A stretch of 58,842 bases of DNA from the NCBI GenBank assembly GCA_903882805.1, contig CAIRYK010000058.1:1-58842 (forward strand). Reading direction: 5' to 3'. Below the pieces are notes generated by a model. That model ran no database searches and had not been told where the DNA came from. It worked only from the letters and a program-made list of their open reading frames with translations. This document shows, piece after piece, positions 8,825 through 18,600 of this stretch. Positions within the stretch are counted from its first letter, which is position 1. Every line of letters begins with the position of its first letter. Both the position numbers and the translations under genes were made by a program. Source of the DNA: an uncultured Bacteroidota bacterium. GTDB taxonomy: Bacteria > Bacteroidota > Bacteroidia > Chitinophagales > Chitinophagaceae.

Positions 8825-8869
8825 TGCGTAGAATATAATACTTAATCTACGCAAAATATGCGTAGATTA
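8825..8869. promoter_or_regulatory. Candidate operator of the fic gene
   Basis: A perfect 11-bp inverted repeat, TAATCTACGCA (8843-8853) and TGCGTAGATTA (8859-8869), with a 5-base spacer. A third half-site TGCGTAGA sits at 8825-8832. The array ends 30 bases before the fic ATG. The Fic protein carries a C-terminal winged helix, so autoregulation through this palindrome is a reasonable inference. Confidence 0.6.
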
Positions 8870-8898
8870 GCATAGGCAATACTATTGCGGCAATATTT

Positions 8899-9999
8899 AT
8901 GAGCACATATATCCATCAAAGACGGGCGTGGCCAAACTTCTATTGGGAGGTAAGCCAGATTGCTGATTTGCTGGCAGCTGTGCGCAACAAACAAGGTCGT
9001 TTACTGGGTCGTATGGAATCTTTAGGGTTCGAATTGAAGTCGGTAGCAGTGTTGGAAAGTCTGGCATTAGAAATTATAAAATCAAACGAAATTGAAGGTG
9101 AACAGTTAAATGCAGATGAGGTACGATCTTCGCTAGCCCGACGTTTAGGAATGGACATTCCCGGTCTTGTACCGTCGGACCGACACGTAGACGGCGTAGT
9201 AAACATGATGCTCGACGCAACTCAAAAATTTGCAGAACCACTTAATAAAGACCGGCTTTTCGGATGGCATGCCTGCATGTTCCCCTCAGGGCGCAGCGGT
9301 ATGTTTAAAATTGATGTTGGTAACTGGCGCAAGGGGCCGATTTTTGTAGTTTCGGGACCAAGTCACAGAGAACAAATTCATTTTGAAGCGCCGCCTGCGG
9401 ATACAGTAGAAGGTGAAATGCAGCATTTTCTCGACTGGTTCAATACCACTACAACTACCGACCCGGTAATAAAAGCCGCTATTGCACACCTATGGTTTGT
9501 AACCATACACCCGTTCGACGATGGCAACGGACGAATGACGCGCGCCATTACAGAAATGCAATTGGCGCGCGCCGATGGCAACGCTCAACGGTTTTACAGT
9601 ATGTCTGCGCAAATACTCAAGGAGCGTAAGACCTATTATTCCATTCTGCAATCTACCCAAAAAGGCAACCTGGATATCACGGAATGGTTGTTGTGGTTTT
9701 TAGCTCAACTCGAGCAGTCGCTCCTGGCAACCGATGTAGTACTTTCTGCCGTGCTGCAAAAAGCCCGGTTCTGGAAACAACACAACCAACAGGCGCTGAA
9801 CAGCAGACAGCAATACATGCTCAATAAAGCGCTCGATGGATTTGACGGCAAAATAACGGCGGCGAAATGGGCAAAAATTAACAAATGTTCGCACGATACC
9901 GCGCTGCGCGATATTCAGGAATTGATAGCAAAGAATATATTGGACAAAGACGAAGCCGGGGGCCGAAGTACGGCTTATTTGCTGAAGTGGGAGGAATAA
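8899..9999 (+). CDS. Fic family protein (DUF4172-Fic-winged helix), self-inhibited AMPylase
   Basis: The 366-residue product has three parts. An N-terminal DUF4172-like region (from YIHQRRAWPNFYW) contains the inhibitory helix motif SNEIEG (Ser62-Gly67), matching (S/T)xxxE(G/N). The central Fic domain carries the catalytic HPFDDGNGR with His204. A C-terminal winged helix (about 300-366; KITAAKWAKINKC and LRDIQELIAKNIL) ends in GGRSTAYLL. Fic proteins transfer AMP from ATP to Ser, Thr or Tyr of target proteins; an N-terminal inhibitory motif makes this the class II, intramolecularly restrained type, where Glu66 blocks ATP binding. The palindrome upstream and the winged helix suggest autoregulation. 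The target is unknown. The gene ends 2 bases from the convergent priA. Confidence 0.92.
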   Translation: MSTYIHQRRAWPNFYWEVSQIADLLAAVRNKQGRLLGRMESLGFELKSVAVLESLALEIIKSNEIEGEQLNADEVRSSLARRLGMDIPGLVPSDRHVDGVVNMMLDATQKFAEPLNKDRLFGWHACMFPSGRSGMFKIDVGNWRKGPIFVVSGPSHREQIHFEAPPADTVEGEMQHFLDWFNTTTTTDPVIKAAIAHLWFVTIHPFDDGNGRMTRAITEMQLARADGNAQRFYSMSAQILKERKTYYSILQSTQKGNLDITEWLLWFLAQLEQSLLATDVVLSAVLQKARFWKQHNQQALNSRQQYMLNKALDGFDGKITAAKWAKINKCSHDTALRDIQELIAKNILDKDEAGGRSTAYLLKWEE

Positions 10000-10001
10000 C
10001 C

Positions 10002-12443
10002 CTACACCGGATCTACATCAAAAACCACCTGCACATTAGAATTGCCTTTTTTGCCCAGTACCAACTGGCGTTGCTCCTGCAAAAAGACTTTTAGGCTGGT
10101 GAGTAATTTATTGTCGCGGGGGCATTTTATCCATATTTCGTGAATGTACATATTGCGCACCCGCGGCACTATACCCGGCCCCGGTCCTTGCACCGCTATG
10201 CCCTGAAAGGTTTTGAGCGCCTCGGCCATAAGGTTGCCGGCGGCAATGGCCTTGGGGTCGTCCATGTGCTTGAAAATGATTTTTATGATACGGCTAAACG
10301 GCGGGTACGAGAAATACTCGCGATACTTGATCTCTTGCTGGTAAAAAGCCCGCACATCATGGTCTTTCACCCACTGCAATACCGGATGGCCTATATTGTA
10401 AGCCTGTATCAGCACACGGCCCTTGCCATCGGTGCGGCCTGCACGGCCGCTCACCTGCTCCATAAGCTGAAAAGCGCGCTCGTTTACCCTGAAGTCGGGA
10501 AAACTGAGGAGGCCGTCGGCGCTGAGTATACCCACCAGCGCCACTGCAGCAAAGTCGAGTCCTTTTACCACCATTTGGGTGCCCACCAGTATGTCTACTT
10601 TCCGCTGTTCCAGTTTGTCCAGCAGCTCGGTCATGCTGTGTTTGGCGCGCATACTGTCTACATCCATTCGCGCCACGCGGGCGTTGGGGTATATCAGTTG
10701 CACCTCTTCTTCTATTTTTTCTGTACCAAAACTCTTGCTCACCATGCGCGCGCCCCCGCATACGGGGCAGTGCTGCACTACGGCCGTTTTCAGCCCACAG
10801 TAGTGGCAGTGTAGCTTATCGGTGCTTTTGTGGTAAGTGAGCGATACCGAACAGTTTTTGCATTGCGGCGTCCAGCCGCACACCGTGCATAGCTGAAACG
10901 GCGCATAGCCGCGCTTATTCTGAAACAGTATCACCTGCTTGCGGTTTTGCAGCGCCTCGGTTATGGCCTGTTGCAGCTCGGGCGTTATCAGTTTTGGTCC
11001 TTCTTTTTTTACCGTTTCCAGCGACTTTGCATTGACAACCTCTATTGCTGGCATCTGCACCCCCTGATACCTGTCGGCAAGGGCTATGTAGGCATACTTC
11101 TTCTGTTCTGCATTGTGCAGCGTCTCTACCGACGGCGTTGCCGACCCGAGTATGACCTTTGCATTGTGCAAGCCGGCAAGGTATATGGCCGCATCGCGGG
11201 CATGAAACCGCGGCGCAGGGTCTTTCTGCTTATACGAGCTGTCGTGCTCCTCATCTACTATCACCAAGCCCACATTGCTATAGGGCAGCCATAATGCCGA
11301 CCGCGGCCCGGCCACCACCTTGTAGGCGCCCTTGCGCACCTTTTCCCATATCTCTACCCGCTCATTGTTGCTAAAATGCGAGTGATATACCCCCAATATC
11401 TCTCCAAACCACGCATGCAGCCTGTTGACCAACTGTGTAGTAATACCTATCTCGGGAAACAACAACACCGCCTGCTTACCTTCTGCCAGACATTCTTTTA
11501 TCTTTTGCACATACAGCAGGGTTTTGCCGCTACCGGTTACGCCATGCAGCACAGCAACATTTTTTTCTTTCATGCCGGCAGTAAGCGCATCGTAGGCAGT
11601 TTGCTGCGCTGGGGTAAATGTTATGGCTTTGGCCTCTGTTTTTTTAGTGTAGAGCAGCCTGTCTACGTTTTTTTCTTCTATCGTAAAAATGCCCTTATCT
11701 ACCATAGCCTTTAGCTGGGCGGCTGTAGCCACGGCAGTCTCCAGCAGTTCGGGCTGGCGCACTACGCCTTTTTTCATGGCTATCTGGGTGTATACCATCA
11801 GCAGCTCCAGCTGCCGGGGCGCCTTTTCCAGTTTGTCGAACAGCGCCATCATTTGCTTTTGGTCGGTATAGAGCGGCGCCAACACCACAATACGCTCCTT
11901 GCGGGGCTTGTAGGGGCTTTCCAGCGCATCGTTTATGCGGATAGCCTCATTTTCCAGCAACTCATTGAGCACATTGGCAAAATATCGCGCGCCTATCATA
12001 TTGCGCAGTTCGCTAATGGTCATTTCCTTGCGCAGGCGCAGGGCGTCTACCGCCATGTAGGCCTCGGCGCTCCAGGTGTAGGCTACATCGTCTTCGCCCA
12101 CCCATTCCAGCCGGGTTTCGCCCATCATCTTCAGGTGGGCAGGCAGGGCCGCCTGCATCACCTCGCCGGGCGTAGCCATGTAGTACTGCCCTATCCATTT
12201 CCAAAACAGCAGTTGTTTTTCGTTTACTACAGGCTCGGTATCTATAATGTTTTTTATGGGCTTTACTATATAAGAGTCTGGCTTAAAGTTGTGGAGCCGC
12301 TCCACTATGCCTGCATACTGCTTATTACTACCCAAACCGACTTCTACGCGCATACCCGGCAGCAACTTGTCGTGCATTTGGTGAGGCACGCCATAAGTAA
12401 GTGTCTGCGGCAGGTGCAGCGGTAGTATAACATCGGCAAACAT
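10002..12443 (-). CDS. priA: Primosomal protein N' (replication restart helicase PriA)
   Basis: The 813-residue product is a 3'-5' superfamily 2 helicase that reloads the replisome at collapsed forks. In order: the N-terminal 3'-end-binding domain (MFADVILPL...GVPHQM), a winged helix, helicase lobe 1 with Walker A GVTGSGKT (Gly301-Thr308) and DEEH (from Asp397), then a zinc-binding insertion with four CxxC-type pairs (CTVC, CKNC, CHYC, CPVC), helicase lobe 2 with VSGRAGR, and the C-terminal domain ending in QVVFDVDP. All key motifs are present and the length is slightly above the usual 730-800. The start is the ATG at 12443; a one-mismatch -7 box (TAACTTGC) lies immediately upstream. It converges with fic with no visible terminator between them. 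Confidence 0.97.
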   Translation of the reverse strand: MFADVILPLHLPQTLTYGVPHQMHDKLLPGMRVEVGLGSNKQYAGIVERLHNFKPDSYIVKPIKNIIDTEPVVNEKQLLFWKWIGQYYMATPGEVMQAALPAHLKMMGETRLEWVGEDDVAYTWSAEAYMAVDALRLRKEMTISELRNMIGARYFANVLNELLENEAIRINDALESPYKPRKERIVVLAPLYTDQKQMMALFDKLEKAPRQLELLMVYTQIAMKKGVVRQPELLETAVATAAQLKAMVDKGIFTIEEKNVDRLLYTKKTEAKAITFTPAQQTAYDALTAGMKEKNVAVLHGVTGSGKTLLYVQKIKECLAEGKQAVLLFPEIGITTQLVNRLHAWFGEILGVYHSHFSNNERVEIWEKVRKGAYKVVAGPRSALWLPYSNVGLVIVDEEHDSSYKQKDPAPRFHARDAAIYLAGLHNAKVILGSATPSVETLHNAEQKKYAYIALADRYQGVQMPAIEVVNAKSLETVKKEGPKLITPELQQAITEALQNRKQVILFQNKRGYAPFQLCTVCGWTPQCKNCSVSLTYHKSTDKLHCHYCGLKTAVVQHCPVCGGARMVSKSFGTEKIEEEVQLIYPNARVARMDVDSMRAKHSMTELLDKLEQRKVDILVGTQMVVKGLDFAAVALVGILSADGLLSFPDFRVNERAFQLMEQVSGRAGRTDGKGRVLIQAYNIGHPVLQWVKDHDVRAFYQQEIKYREYFSYPPFSRIIKIIFKHMDDPKAIAAGNLMAEALKTFQGIAVQGPGPGIVPRVRNMYIHEIWIKCPRDNKLLTSLKVFLQEQRQLVLGKKGNSNVQVVFDVDPV

Positions 12444-12565
12444 AGGTGCAAGTTAGGGCGCTTTCTACTGAAATGTGCGCTCCCGACAAAAAGCCGGGTA
12501 GCCGCTACAATCTGCCAATAACTACAGACTATGCAGCTAAAAAGTAAAAATCTTATCTTTAAGCA

Positions 12566-12573
12566 TAATTTTG
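12566..12573 (+). promoter_or_regulatory. -7 box for the OYE-family gene
   Basis: TAATTTTG matches TAnnTTTG exactly and lies 54 bases before the ATG at 12628. It overlaps a possible upstream start at 12571, which argues that translation begins at 12628. Confidence 0.45.
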
Positions 12574-12627
12574 CGCTCCTTACGCAGATATTTATCAATA
12601 CTATTCAGTCCCGATAACATCAGCTCC

Positions 12628-13698
12628 ATGTCACTACTCTTCTCTCCGTTACAAATTCGCGGTATATCGCTTCGCAACCGCATAGTAGTAAGCCCAATGT
12701 GCCAGTATTCTGCAACCGATGGTTTTGCCAACGACTGGCACCTGGTGCACCTGGGTAGCCGAGCCGTGGGTGGCGCAGGATTGGTTTTTACTGAGGCTAT
12801 AGCGGTATCGCCGGAGGGACGTATATCGCCGCAAGACCTGGGGCTTTGGAAAGACGAACACATTGAAAAGCTGCAACACATTACTCAGTTTATTGCACAG
12901 CAAGGCGCTGTGCCGGGCATACAACTGGCTCATGCGGGCCGCAAAGCCAGCGTGAGCGCCCCATGGCTGGGCGACCAACTGATAACCCCCGATAATGGCG
13001 GCTGGAAAACGGTAGCGCCAAGCGCTATACCCTTTAGCCCCGACAAAGACACCCCTACCGAACTGACCGCCGATGGCATAGCCGCCATTGTAGCGCAGTT
13101 TGGCGCAGCTACCCGCAGGGCTGTGCAGGCTGGCTTTAAGGTGATAGAAATACACGGTGCACATGGTTACCTAATCAACGAGTTTACTTCGCCCCTCACT
13201 AACCACCGCACCGACGAGTATGGCGGCTCGTTTGATAACCGTATTCGCTTTTTGCTGGAAATAATAGATGCAGTGCGCGCAGAAATGCCCGACGACTATC
13301 CGCTTTTCCTGCGCATATCGGCCAGCGACTGGCGCGACGATGGCTGGGAGGTAGACGACTCTATGCGCCTTGCCGAGTTGGTGAAAGAGCGCGGAGTAGA
13401 CCTTGTAGATTGCTCTTCGGGCGGAGTGGTGGCCGATGCCAAAATACTGGCCCGCCCCAACTACCAGGTGCCGTTTGCAGAGGCTGTGCGCCGCACCGGT
13501 ATAATGACTGGCGCCGTAGGCATAATAGTAGCGCCCCAACAAGCCGAAGACATACTACAAAACGAACAGGCCGACCTTATATTTATGGCCCGCGAATTGC
13601 TCCGCGACCCCTACTTCCCACTCCGCGCCGCCCGCGAACTGAGCTACGACGAAATGCCCTGGCCCGTGCAGTACGAGAGAGCTAAACGGAGGAAGTAG
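12628..13698 (+). CDS. Old Yellow Enzyme family NADH:flavin oxidoreductase (YqjM-like)
   Basis: The 356-residue product is an FMN-dependent ene-reductase of the YqjM/OYE class. It begins LFSPLQIRGISLRNRIV, followed by SPMCQYSATDG with the redox-tuning Cys typical of YqjM-type enzymes, then QLAHAGRKAS, EIHGAHGYLINEF, and NHRTDEYGGSFDNR, all OYE hallmarks for FMN and substrate binding. The C-terminal phosphate-binding region (MTGAVGIIV) is present. The enzyme would reduce activated C=C bonds of enones with NAD(P)H in the cytoplasm; its natural substrate is unclear. The upstream in-frame ATG at 12571 overlaps a promoter box and adds an unlikely leader, so 12628 is preferred. A palindromic repeat lies 34 bases after the stop. 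Confidence 0.93.
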   Translation: MSLLFSPLQIRGISLRNRIVVSPMCQYSATDGFANDWHLVHLGSRAVGGAGLVFTEAIAVSPEGRISPQDLGLWKDEHIEKLQHITQFIAQQGAVPGIQLAHAGRKASVSAPWLGDQLITPDNGGWKTVAPSAIPFSPDKDTPTELTADGIAAIVAQFGAATRRAVQAGFKVIEIHGAHGYLINEFTSPLTNHRTDEYGGSFDNRIRFLLEIIDAVRAEMPDDYPLFLRISASDWRDDGWEVDDSMRLAELVKERGVDLVDCSSGGVVADAKILARPNYQVPFAEAVRRTGIMTGAVGIIVAPQQAEDILQNEQADLIFMARELLRDPYFPLRAARELSYDEMPWPVQYERAKRRK

Positions 13699-13732
13699 GA
13701 GAAGAAGTAGCAATTGCGACACACTTTTATTT

Positions 13733-13770
13733 ATCTGGCGCGAGTGTTCGTTCGAACACTCGCGCCAGAT
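13733..13770. repeat. Palindromic repeat, copy 1 (hairpin-only form)
   Basis: A perfect 18-bp inverted repeat, ATCTGGCGCGAGTGTTCG and CGAACACTCGCGCCAGAT, with a 2-base spacer. Its core (CGAGTG...CACTCG followed by GCCAGA) is shared with the copies at 19924, 20491, 20646, 23658 and 23762. It marks the left edge of the AT-rich accessory stretch and may also terminate the OYE gene transcript. Confidence 0.85.
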
Positions 13771-13814
13771 GGAAGGATAACCCAACTTCAATTAGCAACT
13801 TTTAATTTGTTTTA

Positions 13815-14012
13815 ATGCTTATGGATGATACACCGGACTACGTAAAGAAACTGCAGTTGCAGATATGGCTATCGAAATCGCCTGAAGAGCGGTTGAGGAG
13901 AGCCATAGAAGACAATGAGGCATTGTATGCTTTTTGGGAAGAAGGCAAGCGGCAGCTTGATGAGCAGCGGCTGATGGATAAGCCGAAAAAAGAAAGTTAC
14001 AGTACAAGCTAA
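13815..14012 (+). CDS. Small charged hypothetical protein, 65 aa
   Basis: Unrecognised, strongly helical and acidic/basic protein: SPEERLRRAIEDNEALYAFWEEGKRQLDEQ reads as one long amphipathic segment in two pieces. Similar short proteins with SPEER and DNEALY-like runs occur in Bacteroidota, but I know of no function. There are two possible starts, ATG at 13815 and ATG at 13821. It sits alone between the palindrome at 13733 and the convergent STAND/HEPN operon. The plausible helical sequence favours a real gene. Confidence 0.5.
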   Translation: MLMDDTPDYVKKLQLQIWLSKSPEERLRRAIEDNEALYAFWEEGKRQLDEQRLMDKPKKESYSTS

Positions 14013-14173
14013 TTTCTAATTTAAGATATACGCTGATGTTTTTTAATTATTTGTTTACAAACCAACAGTTAAATACAATTGAGGGGTACTCTAAACCCTG
14101 CTTGAATGCCTGAATTAATTTCCCATTTCTATTAGTAAATTCTGAAGGAAATACAACCCTACCCAGTTATTCA

Positions 14174-15688
14174 CTAAGTGTTATGGATTGATTTGTCTGT
14201 CCTTTTTTTTATTAAGGATAAAATCTCTTGACAATATCCCGTTGCTGTATTTAATTTACTTTGTGGTAAAAATCCCCTGTTATTGTGGGCAAGTGGATTT
14301 CGTATTTCAGAAAGCAATTCAAATTTTGGCTTCCAATCATAAGCTTCTCGACCAAAAATTTTCTTAAACCATTTCCAATCGGTGCTCATGAAGCAATCAA
14401 ATAATTCTGCTGGGTAAGTATAATCTACTAGGTGAGATGATGCCTTTTCACCAAAGGACTTAATATTTTTATTCATCGCAAATTTCAGGTTGTCAATAGA
14501 AATTGTTTTCTTGGGATTACCTTTTACAAATTTATCAACCCAATCTTCTCCATATTTATCAAATAGAAACTCTTTTATTATACTGCGCAATTCAATCTCT
14601 GTTGTAGACCATAAGGGCCAAATATCAATTTCGGCAGATTTAATTAACAGGTATTCTTCAAAAAACTTGGCAAAGCATTCGAATGAGTCACCAGTTGTTG
14701 AATTCACTAAACTATATTTTAGTAGTTTTTCAACATCTCTTTGTGTAATATCATAAACTGGTCCAACAATCATTTGGACTAATTTATTATCTAGATTCTC
14801 TTGCTGCATTAATTTAAGTATAGATTCATACTCATTAAAAAGTTTAAGTTTCAGATTGTCTAGTGTTGAATTGAAAATCTCATCAAGATTAATATCTCTC
14901 TGTTCAACTTTATTGAAAATACTATAGTTAATTAGATCAATAAGATAGGGATGATTTCCAGAATAAAAATTAAGGTTTTCTATATAATTGTCAGTTACCG
15001 TTATCCCTAAATTCTTTAATCGTTGCCAATAAAGAAAAATATCATCAGCATTAAATAATTTCAACCGCAACTCATCAAAAATTTGGTAGAAATTTGATAA
15101 TGAACCATTATCAGGTTCTAATTCTTGTATTGTTTTTCGCGATATGGTTAAGATTGCAATTTTTGTTTCCAGATTGTACGAAATCTCTCTCAAAAACTGA
15201 AAGTCTTGAAGATTAAAAATCTCCTTTGAATTATCAAACTCATCAAAAACAAGAATTAAGCGAGAACCGTGTGTATTTATTTTCCTGAGAAATTTCTTTA
15301 CATACCTTCTCTTTTCAATATTAGTAGTCGCATCAATAAAATTAGCTTTTATTGTATTTAACACTGCGAATAATTCATTGTCGCTTACTTTTACAAGTTC
15401 ACATACTGATGAAAGAATTTCATCAAATAATTCAATGAGGTTTGAAAACTCGCCAAGAGGTATCCAAATTGGAAGAATTTTTTTTGAAATCAAAGCCTCT
15501 TTATTTCCCAAAATACAATTCCAGGCTAAACTTGACTTCCCTATTCTGGGTAGTCCTATTATAGCAAGGTTGCCAAAGACTTCGCCTAAAAGCCGCCTTT
15601 GGATTTGGACAAGCTCAGATTTTCTTCCAACAAATCTGTCGGCGGTAATAATACCACCATAATCGGAGAATGGATTTTTCAAAATCAT
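14174..15688 (-). CDS. STAND-type ATPase with C-terminal Swt1-like HEPN domain
   Basis: The product (504 residues from ATG at 15688; an in-frame TTG at 15697 would overlap the upstream stop by 4 bases) begins with a STAND/AAA-type entry: NPFSDYGGIITADRFVGRK, Walker A GLPRIGKSS (Gly45-Ser53), Walker B LILVFDEFD (Asp149, Glu150) and a sensor region AILTISRKT. A helical winged-helix-like part follows. The last 140 residues match the Swt1-type HEPN pattern: helix ELRSIIKEFLFDKYGEDW, then WKWFKKIFG, and the motif EIRNPLAHN, where Arg463 and His468 give the Rx4H signature of HEPN ribonucleases. It lies 5 bases after the 1319-residue ATPase gene, so the two are surely co-transcribed. The region is visibly AT-rich. 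I infer an RNA-cleaving effector in a conflict or defence pair. Confidence 0.72.
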   Translation of the reverse strand: MILKNPFSDYGGIITADRFVGRKSELVQIQRRLLGEVFGNLAIIGLPRIGKSSLAWNCILGNKEALISKKILPIWIPLGEFSNLIELFDEILSSVCELVKVSDNELFAVLNTIKANFIDATTNIEKRRYVKKFLRKINTHGSRLILVFDEFDNSKEIFNLQDFQFLREISYNLETKIAILTISRKTIQELEPDNGSLSNFYQIFDELRLKLFNADDIFLYWQRLKNLGITVTDNYIENLNFYSGNHPYLIDLINYSIFNKVEQRDINLDEIFNSTLDNLKLKLFNEYESILKLMQQENLDNKLVQMIVGPVYDITQRDVEKLLKYSLVNSTTGDSFECFAKFFEEYLLIKSAEIDIWPLWSTTEIELRSIIKEFLFDKYGEDWVDKFVKGNPKKTISIDNLKFAMNKNIKSFGEKASSHLVDYTYPAELFDCFMSTDWKWFKKIFGREAYDWKPKFELLSEIRNPLAHNNRGFLPQSKLNTATGYCQEILSLIKKRTDKSIHNT

Positions 15689-15693
15689 CGGAG

Positions 15694-18600
15694 TCAATTA
15701 TTTAATAGCCATTCTTTGAAAAGACGAACTTTGATTTTATAAAAATTTGGTTGGGGGCAAGAAATAACCTCTCTGGTTTTTAGATCTGAAAGAATTTGTT
15801 CTTCTTTTTCTATACTGCCAAGTCTTATCGAATCTCTTGAACAACTATCAAGATTCTTAGATGCCATTGCAATTTCCTTTAGTGCTTTAAGAATATCGTC
15901 TGGATCAAACGCTTCAATATCGGCATCACCAGCTGTAATCAAATTGTCAAACTTGTCAGGACTTAGGGCTTGTTCACCACTAATAAATGTTTGAGCGACA
16001 TCATATACGTCAGCTTCTGTAACACTAATTGCTTTTTGCCTATTCATGTATTCTACCAGCCTAGCACAAAATATTTGTATGTAATAGGGGTTTGACGATG
16101 TGTAGTCCAGAATAACATCCAAAGCTTTTCCCAAGTATCTGCTACGATCCCTTTTTTCATCCCATATAGGCTCTTCAATTAATTTTATCGCGTCCTCTTT
16201 TGATAAATATGAGAGTCGTTTATCCTCTGCAATACCAAATTCATTTTGGTAAGCCATTTTGAATTTGGGCATAATATCTTGCCCGATTAAAATTGAAGTA
16301 AAATAGCTTTTCTCCACAAAACTTTTCCACGTTTTCATGAATTGATCAGACAAAAAACCTTTTTGTATAGCCGTATATATATAGGTAAACTCGTCAATTA
16401 GAAGTACTAGTTTCTTATTTTCCCATCCAGATGTCGATAGGCATTCTTTTCGAAATTTTTTCATAAAATCATTAAAAATTAGCGCAGGAGCCTCTTTAAT
16501 GTCTGATAAAGACGGCGCCGTAAAATTTGGTTTACGCTCACCTTGATTTGATAGCGACTCTAATGAATCTTCGATTTCTGACAATACTTTGTAGTAAAAA
16601 GTAATAGCGGATAAATCTTCAACAATTTCACCTAAACTGAAGGAAATACAAAATGCTTGACTAGATTGATTTAGTTGTTTTTTCAAATGAAATAATACCG
16701 AAGATTTACCGGATCGCTTTTGTCCATAGATAATAACACATTTAGAAGAAGATTCAATTATTGAGCTCTTAATGTTATCAATAAACTCATTCCTTCCATA
16801 GAACATTTTTTCATCTTGAACTGGCCCGCTGTCGGCTGTTGCCGCAAAAGGATTTGGAATTTCATCAAATTCATCTTCAGAATATAATCGAATGGTTAAG
16901 TTTTCATTAAATTGGATAATGTCTTCATTGCCTCTTACTTTGTAGCTAAACTTAGCATTTAGGTTAAATGCGCCCTGTTCTCTAATGTCTTTTGACACGT
17001 GAACCTTCAATTTAATGGTTTTATCATCTCCGCCTTTTAAACTTTGGTTACTCTCGTTATTTTCTTGTATAAATTCAATAGAATCTGTATTGTGAATGTC
17101 TACCAAAAACCATGATATTGGAGCACTTCCTTTTTTATTTGAAACATTAATAGAGGAAATCACTATATTGTTATCATGAATTATTGATTCGCCTAAAACC
17201 TTTATGCTTATTATTGGTTTGCTCGTTTGGATAACGTTCTTGAATTCCTTTTCAAGTAATTTGCTAAGGATTGCTAACTGTGAACTTAAAATATTGAACG
17301 AAAATTCTGTAGGGCTTGCTTCGATTTCAGTTTGAAGCGTATTAATCTGGCTACCTATTATATTAAAATATCGTTCTTTGTCTTCAAAAGCCGCTTGAGT
17401 ATTAAATTCAACAAGCGTCTTCAAAATATCCTCAATTGAATTAATCCGATGTTTATCTAGATTTCCAATCCAATTTTGAACTGAGTATTTTGCTGAATTA
17501 AATGATTCCAGAAATGCCTCCGTTGATTTGCTTTTTGCTAAAGAAAGAAATTTAGAATTAAATAAATCCCTTTCTCTTCTTCTTTTATCTACGGCTTGGT
17601 TCCACAAGTTTGAAAAGCTTTCTTTCTTATAATTAATTTTTTCCTTGATTTCCAAATAATTTGATAAGAATAAAATGCAAGAGTTTTTATAAACTGGATT
17701 TTGGAAGAGTCTCGTCAGTAATTGAGAGAATATTTCAGTGTTAGTAAGAAATAAATCTATCAATCCATTCCAAAATCCAATATTTAGATCACTTGCAAAA
17801 ATCTCTTTTAAGGTTGAGTCTAATGCCTTGGACAATTTTTGATAAGATTCATATGAAGAAGACTTGAATGAATATAAATAGATTGGAACAAATCCGGTTA
17901 TTGTATCATAATTTTTTGCAAGTCTAAATGCTTCCAATAAATAAAAACGAACCACATCCACTGGATTATTTTCACTAGAAGAATTTTGACACATAGCAAG
18001 GCAATATCGACTAAGAACAGAACTTAATTCATCTTCCTTTTCTGGTTCTAAAGTCTCCATTAGCTTTGCCTCAGTTAAAAGATATGGGGCTCGCTCTTTC
18101 GGTCGAGCTTTCCCAACATCTTCAATAATTCTGCGAAGACTTTGTAACGTAGTTTTTGTGAATTTCTCCTCACTAACAATTGCCGAAGGAACGCCTTTAT
18201 AATCGCAATTGACTAAAGAAAACTGTATATATGGGCTTCTTCCTCCAGCCAAGGAGGATAATTCCGCTTCGTTAAAAATGGTTTCAATTTCATCTGAGAC
18301 ACCGTCTGATTTTATTTTTTCTAAAGCTTCAAGTAGTTTTTTGCTTATAACATCATTAGGCTGTTTCTCAACTACTTTTTTAAGATGGGTTTCAGAAGCC
18401 TCATAGTCACGGGTTTGAAAAAAACAAATAGCAAGCCGTTTATCAACTTTTATTTTCTCAATTGGGGATTGCGGTTTTATTTTTCCAAGAAACTCAATAG
18501 CAGTTGGGAAATCTCTTTTAGTCTCATAGAAATAAGCTAAAAGACTATTAGGATCAGAAGTTTTTATCAAATAGTGATATTTTGATACTAATTGAATCGC

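Noticed and set aside
10140..10814. Long plus-strand open frame across priA
   Set aside because: Antisense shadow of the priA C-terminal region, with no recognisable motif.
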